64,000 nt of DNA from Amycolatopsis sp. cg9 (GTDB taxonomy: Bacteria > Actinomycetota > Actinomycetes > Mycobacteriales > Pseudonocardiaceae): NCBI RefSeq assembly GCF_041346945.1, contig NZ_CP166850.1, positions 5,564,501-5,628,500 of the forward strand. The letters are read 5' to 3'. The notes beneath the pieces were generated by a model that saw only the letters and a list, made by a program, of their open reading frames with translations, did not search any database and was not told the DNA's origin. A program made the translations under genes and the position numbers. Below, piece by piece: positions 28,808 through 36,029 of this stretch (position 1 is its first letter; the number at the start of each line of letters is the position of its first letter).

Positions 28808-29698
28808 GTGAGTGCGCAAGAGGAGATCCGCGGGTCCGGCATGGAGGTCGCGGTCGTGTCCGGGTTGTCCGGGGCGGGCCGCAGCACGGCGGCCAAGTGC
28901 CTGGAGGACCTGGGCTGGTTCGTCGTCGACAACCTGCCCCCGGAGCTGATCGCCACCATGGTCGAGCTGGGCGCGCAGGCGCGCGGCGCGATCACGAAGG
29001 TGGCCGTCGTCATGGACGTGCGCTCGCGCGCGTTCACCGACGACCTCGCCTCGGTCATCAAGGACCTGGACGCGCGGGGCTACAAGCCGCGCGTGCTGTT
29101 CCTCGAGGCGACCGACGCGGTGCTGGTGCGCCGCTTCGAAGCCGTCCGCCGCGGCCACCCGATGCAGGGCGACGGCCGGCTCGCCGACGGCATCACGGCG
29201 GAGCGGACGCTGCTGGAGCCGCTCCGCGAAGAGGCCGACCTCGTGCTGGACACGTCGTCGCTGTCGGTGCACGACCTGCGCGCCAAGATCGAGGACGCGT
29301 TCGGCTCCGAGGCGAGCACCCAGACCCGGGTCACGGTGCTGTCCTTCGGCTACAAGTACGGCCTGCCGATGGACGCCGACCTGGTGATGGACGTCCGGTT
29401 CCTGCCGAACCCGTTCTGGATCCCGGAGCTGCGCGAGCACACGGGCCTCGACGGCGAGGTCCGCAACTACGTCCTTTCGCAGGAGGGCGCCGAGGAGTTC
29501 CTGGACCGCTACCACCAGCTGCTGCGGCTGATCGGCGCCGGCTACAAGCGTGAGGGCAAGCGGTACCTGACGCTGGCCGTCGGCTGCACCGGCGGCAAGC
29601 ACCGCAGCGTGGCGCTGTCCGTGGAGCTCGCCGAGCGTCTGTCCAAAGAGGACGGAATGGCCGTGAAGGTGGTGCACCGCGACCTTGGTCGTGAATAA
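28808..29698 (+). CDS. rapZ: RNase adapter protein RapZ / nucleotide-binding protein (YvcJ)
   Basis: A 296-aa P-loop protein. In E. coli RapZ binds a small RNA and controls glucosamine-6-phosphate synthase; in Gram-positives (YvcJ) it hydrolyses nucleotides and its role is less clear. Walker A is GLSGAGRST (residues about 18-26). VVDNLPPEL follows, and the C-terminal domain has LSFGYKYGLPMDADLVMDVRFLPNPFW and VGCTGGKHRSV. GTG 28808 leaves an 8-bp gap after uvrC. Its end overlaps the next gene. Confidence 0.95.
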   Translation: MSAQEEIRGSGMEVAVVSGLSGAGRSTAAKCLEDLGWFVVDNLPPELIATMVELGAQARGAITKVAVVMDVRSRAFTDDLASVIKDLDARGYKPRVLFLEATDAVLVRRFEAVRRGHPMQGDGRLADGITAERTLLEPLREEADLVLDTSSLSVHDLRAKIEDAFGSEASTQTRVTVLSFGYKYGLPMDADLVMDVRFLPNPFWIPELREHTGLDGEVRNYVLSQEGAEEFLDRYHQLLRLIGAGYKREGKRYLTLAVGCTGGKHRSVALSVELAERLSKEDGMAVKVVHRDLGRE

Positions 29699-30692
29699 CG
29701 TGCGCGCGGTCGCCCTCGGGGGCGGCCACGGGCTGCACGCCACGTTGTCCGCGGTGCGGCGGGTGACCCCCGACGTCACCGCGATCGTGACCGTGGCCGA
29801 CGACGGCGGATCGTCCGGCCGGCTGCGGCGCGAACTCGGGCTGCTGCCACCGGGCGACCTCCGGCAGGCCTTCGCGGCCTTCGCGGCGGAGGACGGCGGC
29901 ACGCTGTGGGCCGAGGTCTTCCAGCACCGCTTCGGCGGGGACGGCGCGCTGGCCGGGCACGCGGTCGGGAACCTGCTGCTCGCCGGGCTGTTCGAGGTGC
30001 TCGGCGACCCCGTCGCCGCGCTCGACGAGGCCTGCCGCCTGATGGGCGTCTCGGGCCGCGTGCTGCCGATGTCGCCGGAGCCGCTGGAGATCGAGGGCGA
30101 GGTCAGCGGCCTCGACAGCGAGGACCCGTCGGCGCTGCGCCGGATCCGCGGCCAGGTCGCGGTGGCCTCGACCCCGGGGCAGGTGCGGCGGGTCAGCCTG
30201 CGCTCCCCGGGCGCCTCCGCGCGGCCGCCGGTGGCGTGCGAGGAAGCGGTCGAGGCGGTGCTCGCCGCCGACGTCGTCTTCCTCGGACCCGGCTCGTGGT
30301 TCACGAGCGTTTTACCGCACCTGCTCGTGCCGGGGCTGCACGACGCGCTGGTGCGCACGACCGCCACGAAGGCGATCGTCCTCAACCTTGTCCCCCAGCC
30401 GGGGGAAACCGCGGGATTCTCTCCCGAGCGGCACCTGGACGTACTCTCCGAGCACGCGCCCCTGCTGCGGGTCGACGCGGTGATCGCGGACCGCGATTCG
30501 GTGCCCGACCCGGCGAATCTCCGGCGCGCGGCGGCCCGGCTGGGCGCGCGGGCCCACCTGGGGGCGGTGGCCGACCCGGAAGTGGCGGGACGGCATGATC
30601 CTGATGCGCTCGCGCGGTGCATGCGGGAGGCTCTCGGTCTCGGCAGGGACGGGGAGCACGGGGGAGGAGCGAAAGGCAGGGAGGGGCAGTAA
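29691..30692 (+). CDS. Gluconeogenesis factor YvcK/CuvA-like protein
   Basis: A 333-aa protein of the CofD-like family. Homologues bind UDP-sugars and are needed for normal wall growth on gluconeogenic carbon. The Rossmann-like N-terminus is [19 protein letters not shown], followed by [20 protein letters not shown] and [12 protein letters not shown]. The later part has [17 protein letters not shown]. Start GTG 29691 overlaps the end of rapZ by 8 bp; GTG 29700 is possible. Its stop overlaps the ATG of whiA. Confidence 0.93.
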   Translation: MNNVRAVALGGGHGLHATLSAVRRVTPDVTAIVTVADDGGSSGRLRRELGLLPPGDLRQAFAAFAAEDGGTLWAEVFQHRFGGDGALAGHAVGNLLLAGLFEVLGDPVAALDEACRLMGVSGRVLPMSPEPLEIEGEVSGLDSEDPSALRRIRGQVAVASTPGQVRRVSLRSPGASARPPVACEEAVEAVLAADVVFLGPGSWFTSVLPHLLVPGLHDALVRTTATKAIVLNLVPQPGETAGFSPERHLDVLSEHAPLLRVDAVIADRDSVPDPANLRRAAARLGARAHLGAVADPEVAGRHDPDALARCMREALGLGRDGEHGGGAKGREGQ

Positions 30693-31684
30693 TGGCGATG
30701 ACCGCCGCGGTGAAGGACGAACTGAGCCGGCTGGAGATCACGAAGATCGGGCCGCGCCGGGCGGAGATCGCGTCGCTGCTTCGCTTCGCCGGCGGGCTGC
30801 ACATCGTGGCCGGCCGGGTGGTCGTCGAGGCGGAGCTGGACACGGGCTCGGTCGCGCGACGGCTGCGCAAGGAGATCCACGAGCTGTACGGGCACCATTC
30901 CGACGTCCACGTCATCACCGCCAGCGGCGGGCTGCGCAAGGGCACCCGGTACGTCGTGCGCGTGGTGAAGGACGGCGAGGGCCTGGCCCGCCAGACCGGG
31001 CTGATCGACCAGCGCGGCCGCCCGGTGCGCGGGCTGCCCGCGGCCGTGGTGTCCGGCGGCGTGGCCGACGCGGAAGCGGCGTGGCGGGGCGCGTTCCTCG
31101 CGCACGGGTCGCTCACGGAACCCGGGCGTTCGTCGTCGCTCGAGGTGACCTGCCCGGGCCCGGAGGCGGCACTGGCGCTGGTCGGCGCGGCCCGCCGGAT
31201 GGGCATCCAGGCGAAGTCGCGCGAGGTCCGCGGCGCGGACCGGGTGGTGGTCCGCGACGGCGACGCGATCGGCGCGCTGCTGACCCGCCTGGGCGCGCAC
31301 ACGAGCGTCCTGCAGTGGGAAGAGCGCCGGATGCGCCGCGAGGTCCGCGCGACGGCCAACCGCCTGGCGAACTTCGACGACGCGAACCTGCGCCGTTCGG
31401 CCCGCGCGGCCGTGGCGGCGGCGGCCCGGGTGGAGCGCGCCCTGGAGATCCTCGGCGAAACGGCCCCGGACCACCTGCTGGCGGCGGGCAAGCTGCGCCT
31501 GTCGAACCGGCAGGCGTCGCTGGAGGAACTGGGCCAGCTGTCCGAACCGCAGATGACGAAGGACGCGGTGGCCGGCCGCATCCGCCGCCTGCTGGCGATG
31601 GCGGACAAGCGGGCGAAGGACCTGAGCATCCCGGACACCGAGTCCGCGGTCACCCCGGAGATGCTCGAGGAAGAAGACGCCTGA
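30692..31684 (+). CDS. whiA: Sporulation/cell-division transcription factor WhiA
   Basis: A DNA-binding protein; in Streptomyces it works with WhiB to start sporulation septation and in other Gram-positives it affects division and chromosome segregation. The 330-aa protein has a degenerate LAGLIDADG homing-endonuclease fold ([18 protein letters not shown], about residues 130-150). A C-terminal helix-turn-helix ([18 protein letters not shown] and [12 protein letters not shown]) follows. ATG 30692 overlaps the previous stop by one base. It ends the uvrC block. Confidence 0.96.
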   Translation: MAMTAAVKDELSRLEITKIGPRRAEIASLLRFAGGLHIVAGRVVVEAELDTGSVARRLRKEIHELYGHHSDVHVITASGGLRKGTRYVVRVVKDGEGLARQTGLIDQRGRPVRGLPAAVVSGGVADAEAAWRGAFLAHGSLTEPGRSSSLEVTCPGPEAALALVGAARRMGIQAKSREVRGADRVVVRDGDAIGALLTRLGAHTSVLQWEERRMRREVRATANRLANFDDANLRRSARAAVAAAARVERALEILGETAPDHLLAAGKLRLSNRQASLEELGQLSEPQMTKDAVAGRIRRLLAMADKRAKDLSIPDTESAVTPEMLEEEDA

Positions 31685-31702
31685 CCGCGCGAGCCCCAAG
31701 CG

Positions 31703-31751
31703 CCCCAATGTGGCGTTGGGTGCGCTGGACGCACCGAACGCCACATTGGGG
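31703..31751. terminator. 22-bp inverted repeat after whiA
   Basis: CCCCAATGTGGCGTTGGG is inverted at the far side with one mismatch over the full 22-bp arms (31703-31724 and 31730-31751), loop CTGGA. It sits between convergent genes, so it may end both transcripts. The arm sequence is unrelated to the TGAAGG-type palindromes. Confidence 0.7.
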
Positions 31752-31760
31752 TGCGGTGGG

Positions 31761-32291
31761 TCAGCTGTCGTCGGTGGTGTGGCGGGGGTGCTCGCAGCCG
31801 GCCGCGTGCCGCGCGTTCGAGGCCTGCCGCATCGACTCGTGGCGGGCGCTGTCCTGCGCGTCGCGGCGGGCCTGCCAGACCGACGGCGTCAGGCGGCGGG
31901 TCACCAGCAGTTCGCCGGGTGCGTAGTCGTTGCCGCTGCTGCCGACCTCGAGGCCGGCGGCGCTCAGGATCTTCCGCATCGCCTCGCTCATCGCCGTGTC
32001 GATCTCGCGGAACAGCCGTGAGAACGCGGCGGCTTCGGCGCCTTCGCGGTGCGGGTCGTCGCCCCAGGCCTGCTGGCCCAGGTCTGCGAGCACGGTGTGC
32101 TCGCGCCACTCGACCAGCACGCCGCGCAGGTCCGGCACATCCACCGACACGAGGGCACCGGCCACACCGACCGGGCGCTCGCCGGGACCGACCGGCAACC
32201 CGGCCGCGGCCAGTTCCGCCTGGACGACCCCCAAGAGGGCGTCGAGCCGGTAGCGCAGTTCCGGGTCGTGCCCGGGGGATTCCGCCGTCAT
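31761..32291 (-). CDS. Uncharacterised 176-aa protein
   Basis: Not recognised. The start is well supported: ATG 32291 is preceded by GGGGAGGAAC. The protein is soluble, acidic in the middle, with GALVSVDVPDLRGVLVEWREHTVLADLGQQAW (given here as key segments around residues 48-75) and a charged tail rich in Arg, His and Ala. No signal peptide, membrane segment or metal motif is seen. It is convergent with whiA across a palindrome and divergent from gpgS. Function unknown. Confidence 0.7.
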   Translation of the reverse strand: MTAESPGHDPELRYRLDALLGVVQAELAAAGLPVGPGERPVGVAGALVSVDVPDLRGVLVEWREHTVLADLGQQAWGDDPHREGAEAAAFSRLFREIDTAMSEAMRKILSAAGLEVGSSGNDYAPGELLVTRRLTPSVWQARRDAQDSARHESMRQASNARHAAGCEHPRHTTDDS

Positions 32292-32427
32292 GTTCCTCCC
32301 CTTTCGAACGGCGGCAGCGTACGCGGTTAACGAGAACCGCCATCTCGTAACACCGCGGTAGCACCGGGGAGCGGTGCCCGAAACGCGGCGCCTCGAACCT
32401 CGGAAGCGACCGAGGGAAGGGGAAAGC

Positions 32428-33402
32428 ATGCGCAACGCACGCCTGCAGGTGTCGCCTGAGGTCGGCACCTGGCTCGACCGGCGCAGCAGCAAGGCCGGGG
32501 ACCGCACGTTCGCGGAGCTGGCCGCGGCGAAACGCGGCACCACCGTCTCCGTCGTCATCCCGGCGCGGAACGAGGAAGCCACCGTCGGCGCGATCGTCGG
32601 CGCCATCCGTGACGAGCTCGCGGGCACGCTGGTCGACGAAATCCTCGTCGTCGACAGCCATTCGACCGACGCCACCGCCGAAGTCGCCGCGGCCGCGGGG
32701 GCCGACGTCGTCGCGCAGGACGCCGTCTTCCCGGGGCTCGCCGGCCTGCCGGGCAAGGGCGAGGCGCTCTGGAAGGGCGTCGCGGCGACGACCGGCGACC
32801 TCGTCGTCTTCGTCGACGGTGACCTGCACGACTTCACCACGGACTACGTCACCGGGCTGCTCGGCCCGCTGCTCACCGACCCGTCCGTGGCCTACGTCAA
32901 GGGCTTCTACCACCGCCCGCTCGGCGCCGAAGCCGACGGCGGCGGCCGCGTCACCGAGCTCGTCGCGCGGCCGCTGCTCAACATGTTCTGGCCGGAGCTG
33001 GCCGGCTTCGTCCAGCCCCTCGCGGGCGAGTACGCCGGCCGCCGCGAGGTGCTCGAGAGCATCCCGTTCGTGGTGAACTACGGCGTCGAGATCGGGCACC
33101 TCATCGACCTGCTCGAGCTGCGCGGCCTCGACGCGCTCGCCCAGGTCGACCTCGGCCACCGCGTCCACCGGCACCAGAGCACGCAGGCGCTGGGCCGGAT
33201 GTCCGGGCAGATCATGCAGACGCTGTTCGACCGCTTGCAGCGCTACGACCGCCTGGTCACCGCGGTCCCGCCCGCGACGATCCTCGCCCAGTTCCAGCGG
33301 GGCTCGTCGGACAGCGGGGTCGAGCGCGAACTCGTCCTGACCGACGTGACCTCGCCGCAGCGCCCGCCGTTGAACAGCCTCGCGCTGCGGCACACGGCGT
33401 AG
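32428..33402 (+). CDS. gpgS: Glucosyl-3-phosphoglycerate synthase
   Basis: A GT81 glycosyltransferase that makes glucosyl-3-phosphoglycerate from a nucleotide-glucose and 3-phosphoglycerate, the first step towards glucosylglycerate and methylglucose lipopolysaccharides. The 324-aa protein has VSVVIPARNEEATVGAIV near residue 40 and the nucleotide-sugar/metal motif VVFVDGDLHDF (about residue 128). VKGFYHRPLG and PLAGEYAGRREVLESIPF follow. ATG 32428 has GGGAAGGGGAAAG upstream. The phosphatase and later pathway genes are not adjacent. Confidence 0.9.
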   Translation: MRNARLQVSPEVGTWLDRRSSKAGDRTFAELAAAKRGTTVSVVIPARNEEATVGAIVGAIRDELAGTLVDEILVVDSHSTDATAEVAAAAGADVVAQDAVFPGLAGLPGKGEALWKGVAATTGDLVVFVDGDLHDFTTDYVTGLLGPLLTDPSVAYVKGFYHRPLGAEADGGGRVTELVARPLLNMFWPELAGFVQPLAGEYAGRREVLESIPFVVNYGVEIGHLIDLLELRGLDALAQVDLGHRVHRHQSTQALGRMSGQIMQTLFDRLQRYDRLVTAVPPATILAQFQRGSSDSGVERELVLTDVTSPQRPPLNSLALRHTA

Positions 33403-33405
33403 GCC

Positions 33406-34266
33406 TCAAGCGGGTACGTGTTCCGGCTGCCACCCGGGCGGCCCGAACACGTACCCCGCCCGCTCGCGCCAGGTCCGCGCGCCGCGGAGGTCGCGCAGGA
33501 TCGAGCCGTACTCGTGGAAGCCGACCCGCAGCAGGTTGTACGTGCCGATGTTGGTCGTCAGCCCGTACGTCGGCCGCTTCCCCTCGGGGACGAAGCTGCC
33601 GAACAGCCGATCCCAGATGATCAGGATCCCGCCGTAGTTGGCGTCCAGGTATTCGGCGTCGCTGCCGTGGTGGACGCGGTGGTGCGACGGGGTGTTGAAG
33701 ACGTACTCGAACCAGCGCGGCAGCTTGCCGACCTTCTCCGTGTGCACGAAGAACTGGTAGACGAGGTCGATCGAGAGGCCGGTCAGGATCATCCACGGCG
33801 GGATCCCGCACAGCGCCAGCACCGACCAGAACGGCAGCTGGAAGTACGGGGTCCACTTCTGGCGCAGCGCCGTCGAGAAGTTGTAGTGCTCGCTGGAGTG
33901 GTGCACCTGGTGCCCGGCCCACAGCAGCCGCACGCGGTGGCTGGCCCGGTGGTAGGCGTAGAAGACCAGCTCCTGGCCGAGCAGCATGAGCACCCACGTC
34001 CACCAGTCGCGCGGGTCGAACTTGACCGGGGCGAGCTCGAACAGCGCGGCGAAGACGACGAGCATCACCAGCCGGAACAGCGCGTTGACCCCGACCGCGA
34101 CGGTGCCCATCAGCATGCTCGTGCGGGTGTCGGCCGGGCTGTAGCCGATGACGTTGTCGTCGTGCCCGAGCACGTGCACCGCGACGATCTCGATCGCCAC
34201 GAACAGCACGAACACCGGGATCGCGAACAGCACGGGGTCGCGCAGGTGCGCCAGGAACTCGGCCAC
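33406..34266 (-). CDS. Sterol desaturase/fatty acid hydroxylase family membrane protein
   Basis: A 286-aa di-iron membrane enzyme of the sterol-desaturase superfamily. All three histidine boxes are present: HRASH (HX3H), HQVHH (HX2HH) and HHRVHH (HX2HH), set between hydrophobic segments. The family hydroxylates or desaturates sterols, fatty acids or carotenoids; the substrate here is unknown. GTG 34266 has AAGGAGG 5 nt upstream. It is divergent from the TetR gene at 34337, which probably controls it. Confidence 0.88.
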   Translation of the reverse strand: MAEFLAHLRDPVLFAIPVFVLFVAIEIVAVHVLGHDDNVIGYSPADTRTSMLMGTVAVGVNALFRLVMLVVFAALFELAPVKFDPRDWWTWVLMLLGQELVFYAYHRASHRVRLLWAGHQVHHSSEHYNFSTALRQKWTPYFQLPFWSVLALCGIPPWMILTGLSIDLVYQFFVHTEKVGKLPRWFEYVFNTPSHHRVHHGSDAEYLDANYGGILIIWDRLFGSFVPEGKRPTYGLTTNIGTYNLLRVGFHEYGSILRDLRGARTWRERAGYVFGPPGWQPEHVPA

Positions 34267-34291
34267 GTCGCCTCCTTCTATCTGACCATGC

Positions 34292-34329
34292 GGTAACTTA
34301 CCCAAGGGTCACTTTACGCACGGTAGGCT
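34292..34329 (+). promoter_or_regulatory. Divergent promoter region with candidate TetR operator
   Basis: GGTAACTTACC (34292-34302) is a palindrome centred on one base and lies between the desaturase and TetR starts; a second related half, GGTCACTTTAC, follows at 34305. TAGGCT (34324-34329) ends 7 nt before the TetR GTG and looks like a leaderless -10. An operator placed just ahead of that -10 suits autorepression. Inferred from position and symmetry. Confidence 0.42.
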
Positions 34330-34336
34330 CTCGGGC

Positions 34337-34945
34337 GTGACGGAGTCAAGGGCGGTCGGGACCAAGGGGATGCCCCGCGAGGAACGCGAGGCCCAGCTCG
34401 TCGTGGCCGGCACCGAGGAGTTCGGCCGGGCCGGGTACGCGGGCGCGTCGATGGTCGAGATCGCGCGCCGCGTCGGGGTCACGAAGCCGTTGCTGTACCA
34501 GTACTTCGGCTCGAAGGACGGGCTCTACCTGGCCTGCCTGCACCGCGCGGGCGACCGGCTCACCGAGGGCGTCGCGACGACCATGGCGGGCGGCGGCGAG
34601 CCCGAGAAGATGCCGCTGAAGGTCCTGGCTGCGATCTTCACGACGTTCGACCACGACCGGTACGCGTGGCGCCTGCTGCGCGACGCGACGGTGCCGGCGA
34701 CGGGTGACATCGCCGCCGCGGCCGCGGACTACCGGCGCCGCCTCGACGCCTTCGCCCTGCTGGGCGCGACGGAGCTGATGACCTCCCGCGGCCTGGCCGA
34801 CCCGGCCGACATCGAAGCCATCGCGCAGGTCTGGACCGGTGTGGTCGACTCGCTGATCAGCTGGTGGATCGACCGCCCGGACGAGGACGCGGCGGCGATG
34901 ACGGTGCGCTGCGCCCGCATCATGGGCGGTTTGTTCGGCTGGTGA
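34337..34945 (+). CDS. TetR family transcriptional regulator
   Basis: A 202-aa repressor-type regulator. The N-terminal helix-turn-helix (about residues 18-65) contains AGTEEFGRAGYAGASMVEIARRVGVTKPLLYQYFGSKDGLYLA in the standard arrangement. The C-terminal ligand domain is helical with no recognisable ligand. GTG 34337 follows a TAGGCT hexamer by 7 nt and has no ribosome site. It is divergent from the desaturase gene. Its 3' end overlaps the convergent gene downstream by 26 bp. Confidence 0.92.
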   Translation: MTESRAVGTKGMPREEREAQLVVAGTEEFGRAGYAGASMVEIARRVGVTKPLLYQYFGSKDGLYLACLHRAGDRLTEGVATTMAGGGEPEKMPLKVLAAIFTTFDHDRYAWRLLRDATVPATGDIAAAAADYRRRLDAFALLGATELMTSRGLADPADIEAIAQVWTGVVDSLISWWIDRPDEDAAAMTVRCARIMGGLFGW

Positions 34946-35462
34946 CCCCGTCCGGCGCGGGCAGCTTGCGCGCGAAGTCGTGCCAGTACGCGGCGGCCGC
35001 GCTGCGGTGGCGGATGACCGCGTCGGGTGCGGGTGGCGCGGCCCAGAACTGGAGCAGGTAGTGCTCCGGCCCGGGACCGTCGCCGGCGTCCATGCCCGTC
35101 CCGCTGTAGCGGACGCGGTAGTCGCCGGGGGTCAGCTCCAGATCCCACCAGTCCTCGCCGCCCCAGGTCACGAGCCTCGCCGGGCCCGCCACATGGAACG
35201 GCGCCTCCACGACGTCCGCCCCGCCCGCGTCCGGCGGCTCGGTCTCGTGCACCTCGGCGGTGAACCCGACCTCCCCGGTGTGCAAGCCGGTGAGCAGGAA
35301 CAACGTCCCCGCCACGGCGGCGCCGCACAGCCCGTTGCGCTGACCGGCGAAGCACGCCGAAAGATCGCCTTCGAACGGATCGCCGCCCGCGCTGTGGACG
35401 TAGATCTGTCCATAGTGGACGGGAACCTCGCCGTGGACCACGGTTCGCATGCCGGTCATCAT
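34920..35462 (-). CDS. Uncharacterised 180-aa protein
   Basis: Not recognised. The predicted protein is soluble and acidic, starting MMTGMRTVVHGEVPVHYGQ and ending with a run containing YWHDFARKLPAPDG. The middle has LTPGDYRVRYSGTGMDAGD and HYLLQFWAAPP, suggesting a small beta-rich domain. The start is uncertain: GTG 35474 and ATG 35462, 35459 and 35450 are all in frame and none has a good ribosome site. It overlaps the end of the convergent TetR gene. Confidence 0.6.
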   Translation of the reverse strand: MMTGMRTVVHGEVPVHYGQIYVHSAGGDPFEGDLSACFAGQRNGLCGAAVAGTLFLLTGLHTGEVGFTAEVHETEPPDAGGADVVEAPFHVAGPARLVTWGGEDWWDLELTPGDYRVRYSGTGMDAGDGPGPEHYLLQFWAAPPAPDAVIRHRSAAAAYWHDFARKLPAPDGVTSRTNRP

Positions 35463-35612
35463 GGCAGGGGACACCGACAGTTCTCATTTACCCCTTTTGT
35501 CCGTTATTCTCGCCACGGAGAGTGGTATTTCCAGATTGCCTTCCCGAACGGCGTAGCGAAACGGGTGCCGTTCGCGATTAATCAGGGAAGCCGTCCCGTC
35601 GAGAGGTGCCTG

Positions 35613-35981
35613 ATGCCCGAACCCGCCACTCCCGTCCCGGCCGATCCCCGCCTCGCCGCGCGGTTCACCGAGGACCTGCTCGACGGCTGCCGGGTCCTGG
35701 CCAAGGATTACGGCTACCGGCCCGCCCAGTTCGAGCGGATGGTGCGCGAGCACGGCGGGGTCGAGGCGGCCCGCCTGCTGCTGCGCGGCGCCGGGACCGC
35801 CGGCGGGTTCACCGTGCTCTGGGAGAAGAACCAGCTCGGCCGCAGCTCGGAGGCGACCATGCTCCGCGCGGAGTACTCGGAGCTGTTCACCTCGGACGAG
35901 CTCCTGCTCGCCCGGCGGCGGCTGGAGGAACACGGCTTCGACGTCGACGCGCACCTGCGCGGCCTCGCCGAACAGGCGTGA
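35613..35981 (+). CDS. Uncharacterised 122-aa protein
   Basis: A small soluble helical protein; ATG 35613 is preceded by GAGAGG. It has GYRPAQFERMVREHGGVEAA and LLLRGAGTAGGFTVLW, and ends SELFTSDELLLARRRLEEHG. This resembles an uncharacterised domain seen in many bacteria as a short stand-alone protein or a tail of larger ones. No catalytic motif is visible. A hairpin follows its stop. Confidence 0.7.
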   Translation: MPEPATPVPADPRLAARFTEDLLDGCRVLAKDYGYRPAQFERMVREHGGVEAARLLLRGAGTAGGFTVLWEKNQLGRSSEATMLRAEYSELFTSDELLLARRRLEEHGFDVDAHLRGLAEQA

Positions 35982-35990
35982 GGGCGGCAG

Positions 35991-36017
35991 GGGTGACCGG
36001 CGCCGCTCCGGTCACCC
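35991..36017. terminator. Hairpin between convergent genes
   Basis: GGGTGACCGG (35991-36000) pairs exactly with CCGGTCACCC (36008-36017) over a 7-nt loop. It lies between two convergent stops (35981 and 36030) and probably acts as a terminator in both directions. Confidence 0.6.
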
Positions 36018-36029
36018 CCGCCGCGGCTT

